Below, piece after piece: positions 35,222-46,600 of a DNA stretch of 64,000 bases. The stretch comes from Lineus longissimus (taxonomy: Eukaryota; Nemertea; Pilidiophora; Heteronemertea; Lineidae). The stretch covers positions 12,028,349 through 12,092,348 of the forward strand of contig NC_088318.1 of assembly GCF_910592395.1 (NCBI RefSeq), in the 5' to 3' direction. A program made the position numbers and the translations under genes. The first letter of the stretch is position 1. Each line of letters starts with the position of its first letter. The notes below the pieces were generated by a model. It searched no databases. It saw nothing but the letters and a program-made list of their open reading frames with translations, and was not told where the DNA came from.

Positions 35222-35379
35222 TTGATTTCATTGGCAGTTTCAGAGAAGAGCAGACGACGGAATCCGGTATCATTTCTCGCTCGGTTATCCTCGGAATAAG
35301 CAGACGATATTATACGCGAAGTCACAGCTATTAAGAGCGCAGAGAACATAAAGTATTTTGGGAAAACTGAATATTGAAA

Positions 35380-36375
35380 ATGTCCGAGAAAGAGGAAAGT
35401 GGCTGTGACGGGAAGTCTTGTCGGCGACGCTTCAAAGGACCGCGAGCGAGAACACATTGTCCCAAACACTTTTGTAAGATTACGCTGGGGACTGATGGCT
35501 GTGGTGCTGATACAAATCAGAAGCGTCACCATCATGACAGCGGGGCGTGTCCCTACCTGGAAAAGATACGTAAGGGCGGCTGCTCTGTGGAGGATAAAGA
35601 GAAATCAGGATGCGAGTGTGTCCCCCAGGAATGCGCGACTTGGATGTGCGGGTACTACTACACGATGGGTCGCCACGGTGGGTATCAGCCGTGGGGACAG
35701 GACCAAGAAGGGTTCGTGCAGCCATGTTTTGGAGACAGTGAAAGCTCCGAATCAGAAGAGGAAAGTGCTAAGCAGGAGGGTATGGAAACCGAGGGTACAT
35801 CAAGTGAGGGACCTGGTGCAGAAACCAAGGAAGGGGAAACCGTGACAGCTAATGAGGAAAAATGCGAAGGGAACCCTGACACGAAAGATTCCGTTCCAAT
35901 GGAGTTCCTCCAGTGTGCCTGCTGGGCATACTACATGTTAGGAACTAACGAAGCTGGAGGCCCACCTCACATGGGTCCTTGGGGTCAGCAGTTCGGCCCA
36001 AGGCTATTCATGCACCAGGGATTCGGCCCGCACGGACTTTCATTTATGCACAGCAGCGGAGACGAAATGGGCGGTTATGGACCGTTCGTACACCGAGGAG
36101 ATTTTGGTCATCATCACCCACGTGGTCATCACCACCACGGCCACCACGGCCACCATGGTCATGGGCCACCCTTTTTGTTCCCAGGAATGGGTGGCTTTGG
36201 AGGAATGTTCGGATTTCCTAATGGAGACTGGAGACACGGTCATTGTCATGGCGGTTCACGGGGCGGCCGATTTCGCGGGCGAGGGGGTTTCAGAGGCCAT
36301 GGAGGACCTCCTTGCTGCCCAAGGATGTGCCAAACAAAAGCGGGGAAGGAGGACACAAACCAGAAGACGGAGTAA
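35380..36375 (+). CDS. Unrecognised intronless Cys/His-rich, Gly-rich protein with RGG tail
   Basis: A single open frame of 331 residues with an in-frame TGA at 35368 before the ATG and A at -3. I do not recognise the family. Residues 1-116 carry 12 Cys and many basic residues. Residues 119-170 are an acidic Ser/Glu/Thr linker. A motif appears twice, once on each side of the linker: C90-x-YY..MG..PWGQ (to 107) and C181-xx-YY.LG..PWGQ (to 203). A Gly/His region follows (HHH at 244-246, HHHH at 250-253, then HHG repeats to 261), then an RGG-type stretch (292-309) and a CCxxxC end (312-317). There is no signal peptide or membrane segment. The gene has a TATA box, no introns and AATAAA at 36874-36879, unlike its intron-rich neighbours. 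A metal-binding or RNA-binding, possibly inducible role is inference only. A processed retrocopy is less likely because it has its own core promoter. Confidence 0.85.
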   Translation: MSEKEESGCDGKSCRRRFKGPRARTHCPKHFCKITLGTDGCGADTNQKRHHHDSGACPYLEKIRKGGCSVEDKEKSGCECVPQECATWMCGYYYTMGRHGGYQPWGQDQEGFVQPCFGDSESSESEEESAKQEGMETEGTSSEGPGAETKEGETVTANEEKCEGNPDTKDSVPMEFLQCACWAYYMLGTNEAGGPPHMGPWGQQFGPRLFMHQGFGPHGLSFMHSSGDEMGGYGPFVHRGDFGHHHPRGHHHHGHHGHHGHGPPFLFPGMGGFGGMFGFPNGDWRHGHCHGGSRGGRFRGRGGFRGHGGPPCCPRMCQTKAGKEDTNQKTE

Positions 36376-36879
36376 TCTTTGGACATAAATCACAAAACAC
36401 TTTCTCGTGAGAAACTATAAATTATATCTCCGATTATTATTTGGATTACTGTGCACTGATAGTTTTGAGCTCGTGACAGAATTTGATACATGTGAAGTCC
36501 TTCTGAAGGCCGACTGGCTGCAATAAGTGACAGCGGCTGCTTTGCAATGTGTTGGGATGTATTGTTATCAAAGGAGCGCTACGTCCATGCAGCTCCAGCT
36601 CCTGGGGTTTTCTCAGTGATGCACTCCTTAAGTATATTGACAACGTTCAAACGCAAGTCTTTCCTCTGCACGTCGCGATGAAAGATTAACTTCTCCATCA
36701 ATAGTGTATCCCGATGACAACACTAAAGATATGTGGCTTACCAAAGACGACCAATCGAATTGATCGTTTTTTAAAGACGATCCAGCGAATTGGCGGTTTT
36801 TGGTTGAACCAACATTAGGTATATTGCTGTCTTTTATTTTGCTTAAATGTACATGTATTATATGAAATTCTCCAATAAA
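36376..36879 (+). terminator. 3' UTR and poly(A) signal of the Cys/His-rich gene
   Basis: After TAA at 36373-36375 the sequence is noncoding. A canonical AATAAA lies at 36874-36879, so the transcript is about 1.7 kb from the predicted start at 35221. Confidence 0.6.
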
Positions 36880-37586
36880 GTATTATTCAAAAGACTATAA
36901 GTCGTTTCTGAAATGAATTGGTTCTATTATTATTCAAAAGTGGTTGTGATATTGTACAATGGTTGTGACATTTACTGACGCATATATTTAAAATAATACC
37001 AATGAGGACAATTGCTATGGCAGTGATGCTGCCAAGCGTGGACACACATCGCGTCAGGAAAATAAGTTCATTTGATCCGATATCGAGAAAGAAGTGGCAT
37101 TTTCACGACGAATATTGCGTTGTAAGAAATGTAATTTTATGTCATGCATCTCCTAAAACAAAAGTACAAAACGAACAACCAATTTGACTTGGTGACGACA
37201 ACCAGAGAAAAAATCACCCCGTTATGAACCTCTCTATTGTCGAAGTATTGACAAAGATGATGAGTGTAGTCAAATAATGAGTGACAACTAAACAATTATC
37301 CTGTTCAACATATTCATGTTACTTCGAAAAGTCCCGCAGCCCTTGTAAGACCTCGTATACTCCATGTGCCAAACGATGAAATCAGCTTTGGCTCGTTTTT
37401 GAATTTTTGAATTTCCCGCCTACCGGCAACGACAACCACAACGATTGTCTAATAAATAGTGTCTAGCCTAATAGCATTAGGCCCCGCGTGGTGGCGCTGA
37501 GACGGCCAAGACTCTGACGGGCATGATTTAGTGGCAAGAAGGAAGTGTAAGATTTTGGTTTTCGTTTCGATTTTCTCATCTTAAAA
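36880..37586. other. Intergenic/5' flank of SEH1; no gene seen
   Basis: About 700 bp without a supported gene or clear repeat. It must contain the SEH1 promoter, but no TATA box at a fitting distance was seen. Confidence 0.5.
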
Positions 37587-40500
37587 ATGTTTGTTCCACG
37601 AAGTATTCCTGTTGAACATAAAGATCTGATACATGATGTAGCATTTGATTACCATGGTCGACGTATGGCAACATGTTCCAGTGATCAAAGTGTGAAGGTA
37701 TGTGTTCTAGAACGATTTGAAATCGACGCCAAGGCGAAGTTCCGTTTTTGTACACTTAAAATTAGGCCTAGCCTATAACACGTAAACGTTAGATCTGAGA
37801 TAGGCTACATATTACACAACCCGTCCTTTTGATCGATGCTTCAAGAAAGATGTCCTCTATATCCATCCATGGCCACAGCATCAATAAACTGGGGCACTCG
37901 ATCCTTTGCATAGGAGTCTGACGATAAACAGTGTCAAGAGTGTGAGGATGGCACCTGTCCTGTTGATAAGACAGATGTCAATTGTCATCCATATGGCATA
38001 TCCATCCATGGCCACAGCATCAATCAACTGGGGCACCTGATGGGAGTCGGAGTGACCTTTTAATTGCCCAACTTGGATGCACTGCACACGCAAAGCCTCT
38101 TTTAAAACACCAGATAATTCCTTGCTTTGCAGATCTGGGACCTGGGAGAGGATGGAGACTGGCACTGTTCCGCATTTTGGAAGGTGAGTAGACCCATAGT
38201 CCAAGTGAATACACAGTTTCGACAAAGACATTCAGAGCTAAAAAAAATAAATGGGCACACTCAGAACCTGTCAGAAGACCTTAGCCTTGCGACAGTGACA
38301 GCAATATTTTCAGGTTACCAATTCTGATCAATTCGCTTTCTTATGTTGTTTCAGACTCACAGTGGTTCGGTGTGGAGAGTAACCTGGGCCCACCCAGAGT
38401 TTGGACAGGTGATCGCCACTTGTTCATTTGACAGGACAGCCGCAGTGTGGGAAGAGATAGGTAAATAAAACCATATTTTGCTGAAGTCACTTGGTCGACC
38501 ATGTTTGACTGAAGTCTTGATCGCTTGGTCAACCATATTCAGGTGAAGCCTGAGTCACTGGGTCAACCATATTCGGCTAAAGTCTGAGTCACTAGGTCAA
38601 CCATATTTGGCTGAACTCTTGAGTAACTTGGTCACTGACCTCTTTAGCAACAGTCAATTAAATTGATATTTAATTAGCAATAAAATAGATATTTTCATTA
38701 AATTTTCTGTTTCAGTTGGCGAGCCGAGTGCTGAGGGGCAGCAGAACCACTGGGTCAAACGCAGCAGTTTGGTTGATAGTAGGACATCGGTGACAGATGT
38801 GAAGTTTGCTCCGAAACACTTAGGCTTGCAGTTAGTAAGTACTGATTGATACATACATACATACATAATGAAATTTATATAGCGCTGTATCCAGAGATGC
38901 AATCTCCGCTCAAAGCGCTTTACAATAATAGAGAAACTAATCAAAGATCAGAGACCAAAGACCCTCCCAAACAGATAAGTCTTCAGGAGGGCCTTGAATG
39001 TAGTAAGGTCTGTACAAGATGTCAGTTCCGTAGGTAGCTGGTTCCACAACATTGGTCCAGCCACCGAAAATGCCCGGTCACCACAGGTTGGTATGCTTGT
39101 CTTGGGAACCAGTAGCCTGACACTTTCTGTTGACCGGAGCACCCGAGACTGGTATCTTGCACTGACAAGTTCACACAAGTATTCCCGTGCAATATGATGA
39201 AGTGCCATGAAAGTAATTACAAGAACTTTGAATTGGATACGCTGGATGAACAATTAGATTTAAAATAAGACCTTGTGATTTATTCTTTTCATGAATGTAG
39301 GTTACCGTATTCACAAAAAAAATTGCCTGAGAAAATTTGGCAGTTTACAGGAAACAGCTTTAGAACTTGACAATCTCATGAGACTGAGAGGGTTTCCTCA
39401 GACAGATATGTCTTGAGGTTCTAATAAATGTCCTGCAATAACTTTAACAGATTTAGACTAAGGTTATTTTAGATTTATTAAAGTGTTTAATGGAATCTTT
39501 CTTTGCACTTTCTTTTGTTTTTATTGTTCGTTTCTTTTCAGGCCACTTGCTCAGCAGACGGCGTGGTGCGAATCTATGAGGCTCCCGATGTGATGAATCT
39601 GAGTGGATGGACACTACAGCATGAGATACAGTGTAAATTAGGTTGCAGTTGTCTCTCATGGAACCCCTCCAGGTAATAATTCATTGTAAAATAGGTTGTG
39701 GTTGCACTTTTTTAGCATGGGGTGTTTTCCATCGGTAGGTAGGTTCATATCAAACGAACAATTTTTTGAGTGTGGCCTAAACTTGATCATTACTTATCAT
39801 CACATGTACCATGTTTCAGAGTTCATGCTCCGATGTTAGCCATAGCCAGCAATGACCCGAATCAGGCCGTAGGTGGGAAAGTTCATTTATATGAATACAG
39901 CGATAACCTAAGGTAAGAGTTGCAACCAGCCAGAAAGAAGCATTACAGCTTCATTTAGTCGTGTCCATGATTTGAATAGAATTGAATAACATCCACTACG
40001 CAGCTCTTCACAGTTGAAAAACCGTTGAAGTTTGGTTATGCTGTCCGATCTTCGCTTAAAAGGCTTTGTCATGCCAGAATCATCTGGGGGATGCTAAGGT
40101 GCAGCCACTAAATGCTCATTTAAACTTAAGTGCCTCTGGGAGGATTCGAACCCACAACCTCTCAAAAAGCAGATTTCAGAACATGAAAACCCGATCATCA
40201 CTACTGCATCCCCATTTATGAATTCGAAAACCTTTTTTTCATGGTTCAAACAAGGGGAACAAGAACAAGAACAGTTTTAGCAGAGCGGTTCTCGGACAGG
40301 ATTGCGAAAAATCTCTATTCACAATTTGGATATTTTTATTTGTTTTTCAGGAAATGGACCAAAATCGATATACTATCGACAATCACAGATCCTGTCAATG
40401 ATGTAGCATTTGCACCAAATCTTGGACGGTCGTACCATTCTCTAGCAATAGCAACAAAAGATGTCCGCATACTGACATTAGAGCCCCTAAGGTAGGACAA

Positions 40501-41359
40501 TAGCACCTTACCTGACCAGACATCTTCAGTAGGACTTCTCTAATAAGGACACCCTTGGGACTGGCAGACACTGTCCTTAATACAGGTGCCCTGATTACAG
40601 AGATCAAATAAGTTGGAAGTGAAGAATTCTGTACCAAAACTAGTGTCCTTATAATAGTGACGGTGTTCTGATTACACTTTTTTAGAGGTCCCCACCAAGT
40701 TAGGTTCCTCGATTTTGATTAAGTTTTCATTTTTGGGGTGTCAAGATGGTAAAATGGAGTACTGTCAGTGAGAGAATCTACCAGTGAACGGCTTGATTAC
40801 GTTTCTTTGATTGCTTAAATACTCGTCTTACTTTTGTTTTAGGAAAGAACAGGCAGCATCACAACAGAGTGGCACAAAACTTGGCATCCGACAGGTGGCA
40901 CAGTTTGAGGAACACAACTCACAGGTTTGGCGATTGAGTTGGAATATTACTGGAACGATACTAGCTTCCTCTGGAGATGACGGCAGCGTACGACTCTGGA
41001 AAGGTAAGATACCAGTCTCCAAACAGACACTCGTTACGTTTCTGCTAACACAGTCTGCCATGACTTAAACCAATTTAGGACCAAAACTTGTGTCCTGTAA
41101 GAGTGAGTTTCCTTAATAGAGAGATGTCGGCTAAGAGAGGTTCTACTCTACTTGTCATTGCATTCTCTTTGCAGCTAATTACCTCGACAACTGGAAGTGC
41201 ATCTCGGTGTTGAAAGGCGACGGCAGTATGACGGCAGTCATGGAAAACGGACTGATTGGTGGAGGTTATACACACGTTGGCTCAGTCAACGGCACAGTCT
41301 CTGCGACGAATGTGGCACGATATCACAAGTCAAGTGGCGGAGCGTCTGGAATGTTTTGA
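37587..41359 (+). CDS. SEH1L: Nucleoporin SEH1 (WD-repeat protein)
   Basis: Nine exons: 37587-37697, 38133-38183, 38355-38460, 38716-38834, 39542-39672, 39820-39912, 40351-40491, 40843-41003 and 41175-41359. All phases agree and give 365 residues; human SEH1 has about 360. The start [18 protein letters not shown] and the segments [84 protein letters not shown] and [15 protein letters not shown] follow the SEH1 beta-propeller throughout. SEH1 belongs to the Nup107-160 (Y) complex of the nuclear pore and to GATOR2, which controls TORC1. Intron 4 carries a non-LTR retrotransposon remnant. AATAAA at 41891-41896 probably ends the transcript. The C-terminal 50 residues are less conserved, as is usual. 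Confidence 0.97.
37861..38041. repeat. Short direct repeat in SEH1 intron 1
   Basis: The sequence ATCCATCCATGGCCACAGCA, continuing about 20 bp with one change, occurs at 37861 and again at 38000, 139 bp apart. The minus strand between them has an open frame without a recognised domain. Confidence 0.7.
38850..39253 (-). mobile_element. Non-LTR retrotransposon remnant (reverse-transcriptase C-terminus and 3' tail)
   Basis: The minus strand at 39253-38948 encodes about 100 residues ending in the typical C-terminal part of CR1/L2/Jockey-like ORF2 proteins: [20 protein letters not shown] followed by [10 protein letters not shown]. It continues into a 3' end with AAAGCGCTTTGAGC and AGCGCTATATAAAT, then an (ATGT)n tail at about 38868-38852. 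The 5' part of the element is gone, as is usual for truncated insertions. It lies antisense in SEH1 intron 4. Confidence 0.88.
40020..40185 (-). repeat. tRNA-derived SINE-like fragment in SEH1 intron 6
   Basis: On the minus strand GAGAGGTTGTGGGTTCGAATCC contains a near-consensus box B. The remaining body has no matched copy elsewhere in the window. The class assignment is tentative. Confidence 0.42.
40528..40680 (+). repeat. Hairpin repeat family copy c
   Basis: Blocks in order: ACTTCTCTAATAAGGACACC, CTTGGGACTGGC, CTGTCCTTAATACAGGTGCC, CTGATTACAGAGATCAAATA and GTGTCCTTATAATAG. A related fragment lies at 41078-41150 (CTTAATAGAGAGATGTCGGC). Both are in SEH1 introns. Confidence 0.65.
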
Positions 41360-42582
41360 CGAGAATTAAAAGTCAAGAACTGAACAATTGATCTTATATT
41401 GGTGGAAACTCGACTGTGTCACTTGATCCGCTCTCATTTATTTTTGATTGTGATGGTATTATGTTCCCTAAAGATGGCCAGCGGACAGTGGCACTTCCGA
41501 TCATTGTATACCTTGCCTATTACTAATGGGGATTTAGTCCCAGCTGCCTGACAACAAAGATGTTTTTAGCTCCGTAGTCTGGTTGGTCTTCTTCTAAACA
41601 ATTTGTGAAAAATCTGTATTCAGATATTCATTGTTCATCTTAAAGAGTCTGTAGATTGTAAAATCGTTCGAAATACAGTTTACCTGTGAGACACTAGCAC
41701 ACTGTGACTGCAGTAATAAAGAGCAGTGCAGCTCTTGTCAACTTACAGACCACTCACTCTTCAAGGAAGTGAATACCCTACAACCTTTGTGGGATATAGT
41801 CAAAATTGCTCTACATGCTAATATCGGGTCTGGAATCATGATAAATTGTGCCGTTAAGCACTTCCCCTGAACAATATTGCAAGGATTTGTAATAAAATAC
41901 TGTTTATATCAAATCAATGTCGTTTTTTCCTTGTTTCCAATTATTGATAGAACAAACAAACTCATTTTTGGCTAGTTAGAAGAAGAATCTTAGTCTTGCG
42001 CACACAAAAATCATGCATATTTGTCATCAGAACTTTACTTATTTCTGTTTCATGTGAGCTATAAATTTCCTTGCCATAGCCTGGGATGATTCACTATGAT
42101 TTGCTGCTGGTATATTTTCAAACTGGACTGTCATAGTGGCAGTTATACAACTTAGTTACTACTTTTCACACCAGATGACAGAGCTGTTTGATATGGAGTG
42201 GTCTGCTCAACATCACTGGAATTGCTCCCAGCCTGAAGTAACAGCAACATGTGTTTCAGGTGTCCAAATTGGACATCCCTCTTAAAAATCAAGCCTTGTC
42301 CAAAAACTGGGGACAAAATCGTTCTGGTCTCCCAAACCCCCTTCAAGACTTCAACCTTCAATCCGCCCTCAGTGACAGAAATGAAGACAAACTGCAGTTC
42401 ATCAACCAGTTGTCACCACCAACAACGCGTTCCAAGATGAAGTTGGCCTATTTTGTCTTCTGACTTGGTTACATTTCGTACACAGATCCCTGGCACTCCA
42501 TTCAATGGGACAGAAAAGAAATGATGCCCAATCATTCAGTTGAGACCAAGCTTTCAGCCAGGTTGTGTGGGGGAGATAGAAT
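41360..42582 (+). other. SEH1 3' UTR and intergenic flank; poly(A) signal 41891-41896
   Basis: No gene is seen after SEH1. AATAAA at 41891-41896 gives a 3' UTR of about 540 bases. The minisatellite starts at about 42583. Confidence 0.55.
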
Positions 42583-43620
42583 CTTCAGCCTGTCTACATG
42601 TACAAACTCCAAGTCTTCTTGTGGCCATCTTCAGATAGCAAGATTGAAGCTCTACCAGAGGCAGAGGGGTCCATGTGTTGGCCCAGGTACACAATGGACC
42701 TCGGGTAGGCTACTGGAGTTGCCAAATAGGGTACTTCAGCCTGTCTACATGTACAAACTCCAAGTCTTCTTGTGGCCATATTCAGATAGCAAGATTGAAG
42801 CTCTACCAGAGGCAGAGGGGTCCTGGTGTTGGCCCAGGTACACTAGGGACCTCGGGTTGACTACTTAAGTTGCCAAATAGGGTACTTCAGCCTGTCTACA
42901 TGCTCCCAAGTCTTTTTGTGGCCATCTTCAGACAGCAAGATTGAAGCTCTACCAGAGGCAGAGGGGTCCATGTGTTGGCCCAGGTGCACAAGGGACCTCG
43001 GGAAGGCTACTTGAGTTGCCTGGTAATGTTCTTGAGTCTATCTTGAGAAGCTCTACCAGCAGCAGAGGGGTCCATGTGTTGGCCCAGGTGCACAAGGGAC
43101 CTCGGGAAGGCTACTTGAGTTGCCTGGTAATGTTCTTGAGTCTGTCTTGAGAAGCTCTACCAGCAGCAGAGGGGTCCATGTGTTGGCCCAGGTACACACT
43201 AAGGGACCTCGGGTTGGCTACTGGAGTTGCCTAATAGGGTACTTCAGCCTGTCTACATGTACATATTCCAAGTCTTCTTGTAGCCATCTTCAGATAGCAA
43301 GATTGAAGCTCTACCAGAGGCAGAGGGGTCCTGAGGTTAGCCCAGGTACACAAAGGACCTTGGGTTGACTACTTGAGTTGCCAAATAGGGTACTTTAGCC
43401 TGTCTACATACTCCCAAGTCTTTTTGTGGCCATCTTCAGATAGCAAGTTTGAAGCTCTACCAGAAGCAGAAGGGTCATGGTGTTGTTGTCCCAGTTACAC
43501 AAGGTACCTCATGTAAGCTACTTGAGTTGCCAAGTGCACAGAGTGATAGAAGGGCTACTAGAGGCAGAAGGGTCCAGGTGGCAAGTTGTGTTGCTAAGCT
43601 GAGTACTTGAGCTTATCTTC
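42583..43620. repeat. Minisatellite array, about 151-bp unit with shorter 107-bp variants
   Basis: CTTCAGCCTGTCTACATG recurs at 42583, 42734 and 42885 (period 151 bp) and again at 43243. Between 43010 and 43200 two shorter units of about 107 bp occur (GCCTGGTAATGTTCTTGAGT). All units share AGCTCTACCAG(A/C)(G/A)GCAGAGGGGTCC. The array lies between the converging 3' ends of SEH1 and Gs-alpha. Confidence 0.9.
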
Positions 43621-46600
43621 AAGAAAGGTGCCCAGTCTATATTCATATAGCCCAATTTCTCCTTCGCAGCTGTCACAAAATGTGTGACTCAATGGAATGT
43701 CAAGATGGCTCCTGGTCGAGTTTGCAGTGAATTGCCAAAGAAAAAGAGCACTGTTGATTACTGATCAGTCTAAAACGGCCTAATCAGAGAAAGGAGATGT
43801 CCTGTAACTTCGATCGCTGCTCTCATTTAAGTCTCCAATCAATGTGCACTACAAATGAATCTGAGCAGACGACAAAAACAAACACAACAACGTAATTATT
43901 GTCTTTGATAAGAAATTGATTTAATTTACAATACAGACATGGACACATATGTAAAGAAAATCACAGTGGCATGAAATAAATACACTTAGATGTGGTCTGT
44001 TTTAAGATGTTACAATGACATCGTAGGGGGCAGGGGCGTCGCTCGGCAATCCCTCAAAAGACATCCAACACACCTCCGGGTTCCTCTGCCACATAATCTT
44101 TGTATTATACACTACAATTGATAATTTCAATATTATCTTATATAAAAAACACAAACTTAATAAGAGATTCTGTGGCATAGAAATAAATAATTTGAGAGGT
44201 GTGTTGGTAGTCTGTCTGGAGGAATATTTCCAAATTTTCTTTTTTCAAAGCTCAAGGTAAAGTATTATGATGATGGGAAGAAGAATGCAAAGAAACACCT
44301 CTTCAGTAACTGAGAAGGAATTGTTTCACAATGAGAATTGTTACACAAATGTTCGAATACAGTGTTTCAATATTTGAGAACCCAATTCACAATATCATAA
44401 AACCTTACCAATGGTATTATGTTTAGAATACCACAAAGTTTGATAAGAACGATCTGTCTGTCCATGACCCCCATTCAAGAAAAATGAGACGAGCCAGTTT
44501 CAGTCTCCCGTTGAAGATGACCATGGGTCAATTAGATCGGAATCCGAATGATGTAGCCAAACTTGCCAAAATCAAAAGAATGATTACAAAATTCCTTAAA
44601 ACCAGCTGTGACAAACTGGCTAAATGGCTCTAAACACTCGATGGTTATGTGGATTATAGAAGATAACCTACTACAAACCTAAATTTGTACATTTTGCATT
44701 TCACACCAAAAAGCTTCAATTTTCTGACTTTGCCGTCCTGCCCCTTGGATGCCCAAACAAGATATTTAGAACTACATGTTGGCTAACAGTTGTTAGGAGA
44801 GGCAAACTGCTGGTAACTCCACCTCGAAGAAAGAACCGAGAAGTTGAATGTGGATCCGTAGAAAACAAACTCCCTAGGCTAACACAATAACATTGTACAC
44901 GCAATTAACACGACGCAAGGATCCTGCAGGGAGCGAGGGACTTCTTGGTGGCATGTTATTAAAAATCGTAAAGGATTCAACTGAACAGGGATCTAAAACG
45001 TTTTCCATGTCGATGCATATTCTAAAGTAAATGTGAGAACACACACCAATGTTTCAACAGTATTGTGAAGAGGGATGAAATAAAAAGCTCCACCTCTTAG
45101 ATCTTATTTGTATTTTAGCCAACCGAGTAATCTTAACATATTTTTTGTACAAAGATTCAGTAGAAATCTAAGATTCACAATGCATGGTTCAAGCTGTCAG
45201 ATGGAATATCTATGCGACAATTTCACCCCACTTTGGGCCAATGTCAACCGGTATTACGATAGGCCTTTAGGTTTGTGCCCATTCTGACCATGTGGCAAGG
45301 TCCCACATGGCAGCCTTATGATAAACATTGAGGTGTCAACTGGAACTGCCTTCACTTGCTTTACTGAAGGGGGCTTTTGCGGAATAATCTCCAACAGATG
45401 GGCTCCGACTGCCCAAGCACGACCATCACTTCACAGAAACGAACACATATTGCTGGCTGAAACCAGCAAGCAGACGTGTTCACCTCAGGTCGGTGAAATT
45501 CCGGTCCTTTACTTAGCAACATTTAGCAAAGTTTCACAACACAATTAAGTGGTTGTGTATGTATTATAAGTGTGCTGTTTGATATACATGAACTTGAAGG
45601 CATCAAAGACAAATAGGTTTAAAATAGTCTTGGGATCCAAGCAATTCTCCTCATAGTGCTCTTATTTATTTCATTTTAGAGAAAGAATGGATGTGAACTG
45701 TCAAATTTGACACTAACATATCATAGTTAGACCCCAAATTCAAGACCGACCATGCTGATGAGCCAGTATATTGCATTAAAACACAGGCCTCTTAATACAA
45801 TATACCAGTGCCATTCAAGATCGATTGACTTTTGTGGATATTAGAACCCTCAAGATGAGCCAATTGTCAATAAAGGTTCCTGGAAGACGGAGTACATGAA
45901 GCAACAGGCTATTCATGACAATTTTATTACAGTGGAAGTGCTCACAACGAATTTTTAATTTGGATTTGCTACTTACTATATGCAAGACCTCACCAAAATG
46001 AGACCATGCAAATACCATCTAACTCGGAATAGTCCAAAACATGGGCTTGACTTCAAAGTTATTGAGATAAGTGGTGAAATGTCAGTACCAAAGCGTTAAT
46101 GACTTTGGCCATGGCCTTCCCAGCCATTATTGATTTTCCATTTTCTACCCATGCACTATTGCCACCTAGCCATCAAAGCATAAACTACTTCAGGTGTGGT
46201 AGTATCTCACACTGCTTACAAAGCAAATGTCTATTTGCCACGACTTTTTCATGATTTCTTCGAGATACTATAGTTTCACCGACCCAAGGCCACTCATTTA
46301 GTTGACTTCTGGGTAGTCAATGAACCAGTCCTAGATTGGTGAAACTGGAGTAGAACTAAACTGACATGTACTGTTCATTCTCTGCCGACCGAAAATGAAC
46401 AATACTATTTCTTCACCAATTTTTTGTGCTTGAAACTCTTACAAAATCTGCCGCCATACAGCACCAAATACATACTAAGAATAGAAATTAGGAATTTCAA
46501 AACAAAGTCTTAATAATGAATCTTAAACCTCTTAACAGAAAGTTGACATAGCTTTTAACATAAATGTACAGTAGGCCCTAGATAATAGATATAGAGAAGT

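Noticed and set aside
37881-38231. 116-codon minus-strand frame with hydrophobic stretches in SEH1 intron 1
   Set aside because: It overlaps an exon of SEH1 in antisense and a short direct repeat. I could not match it to any family, and part of it is duplicated out of frame.
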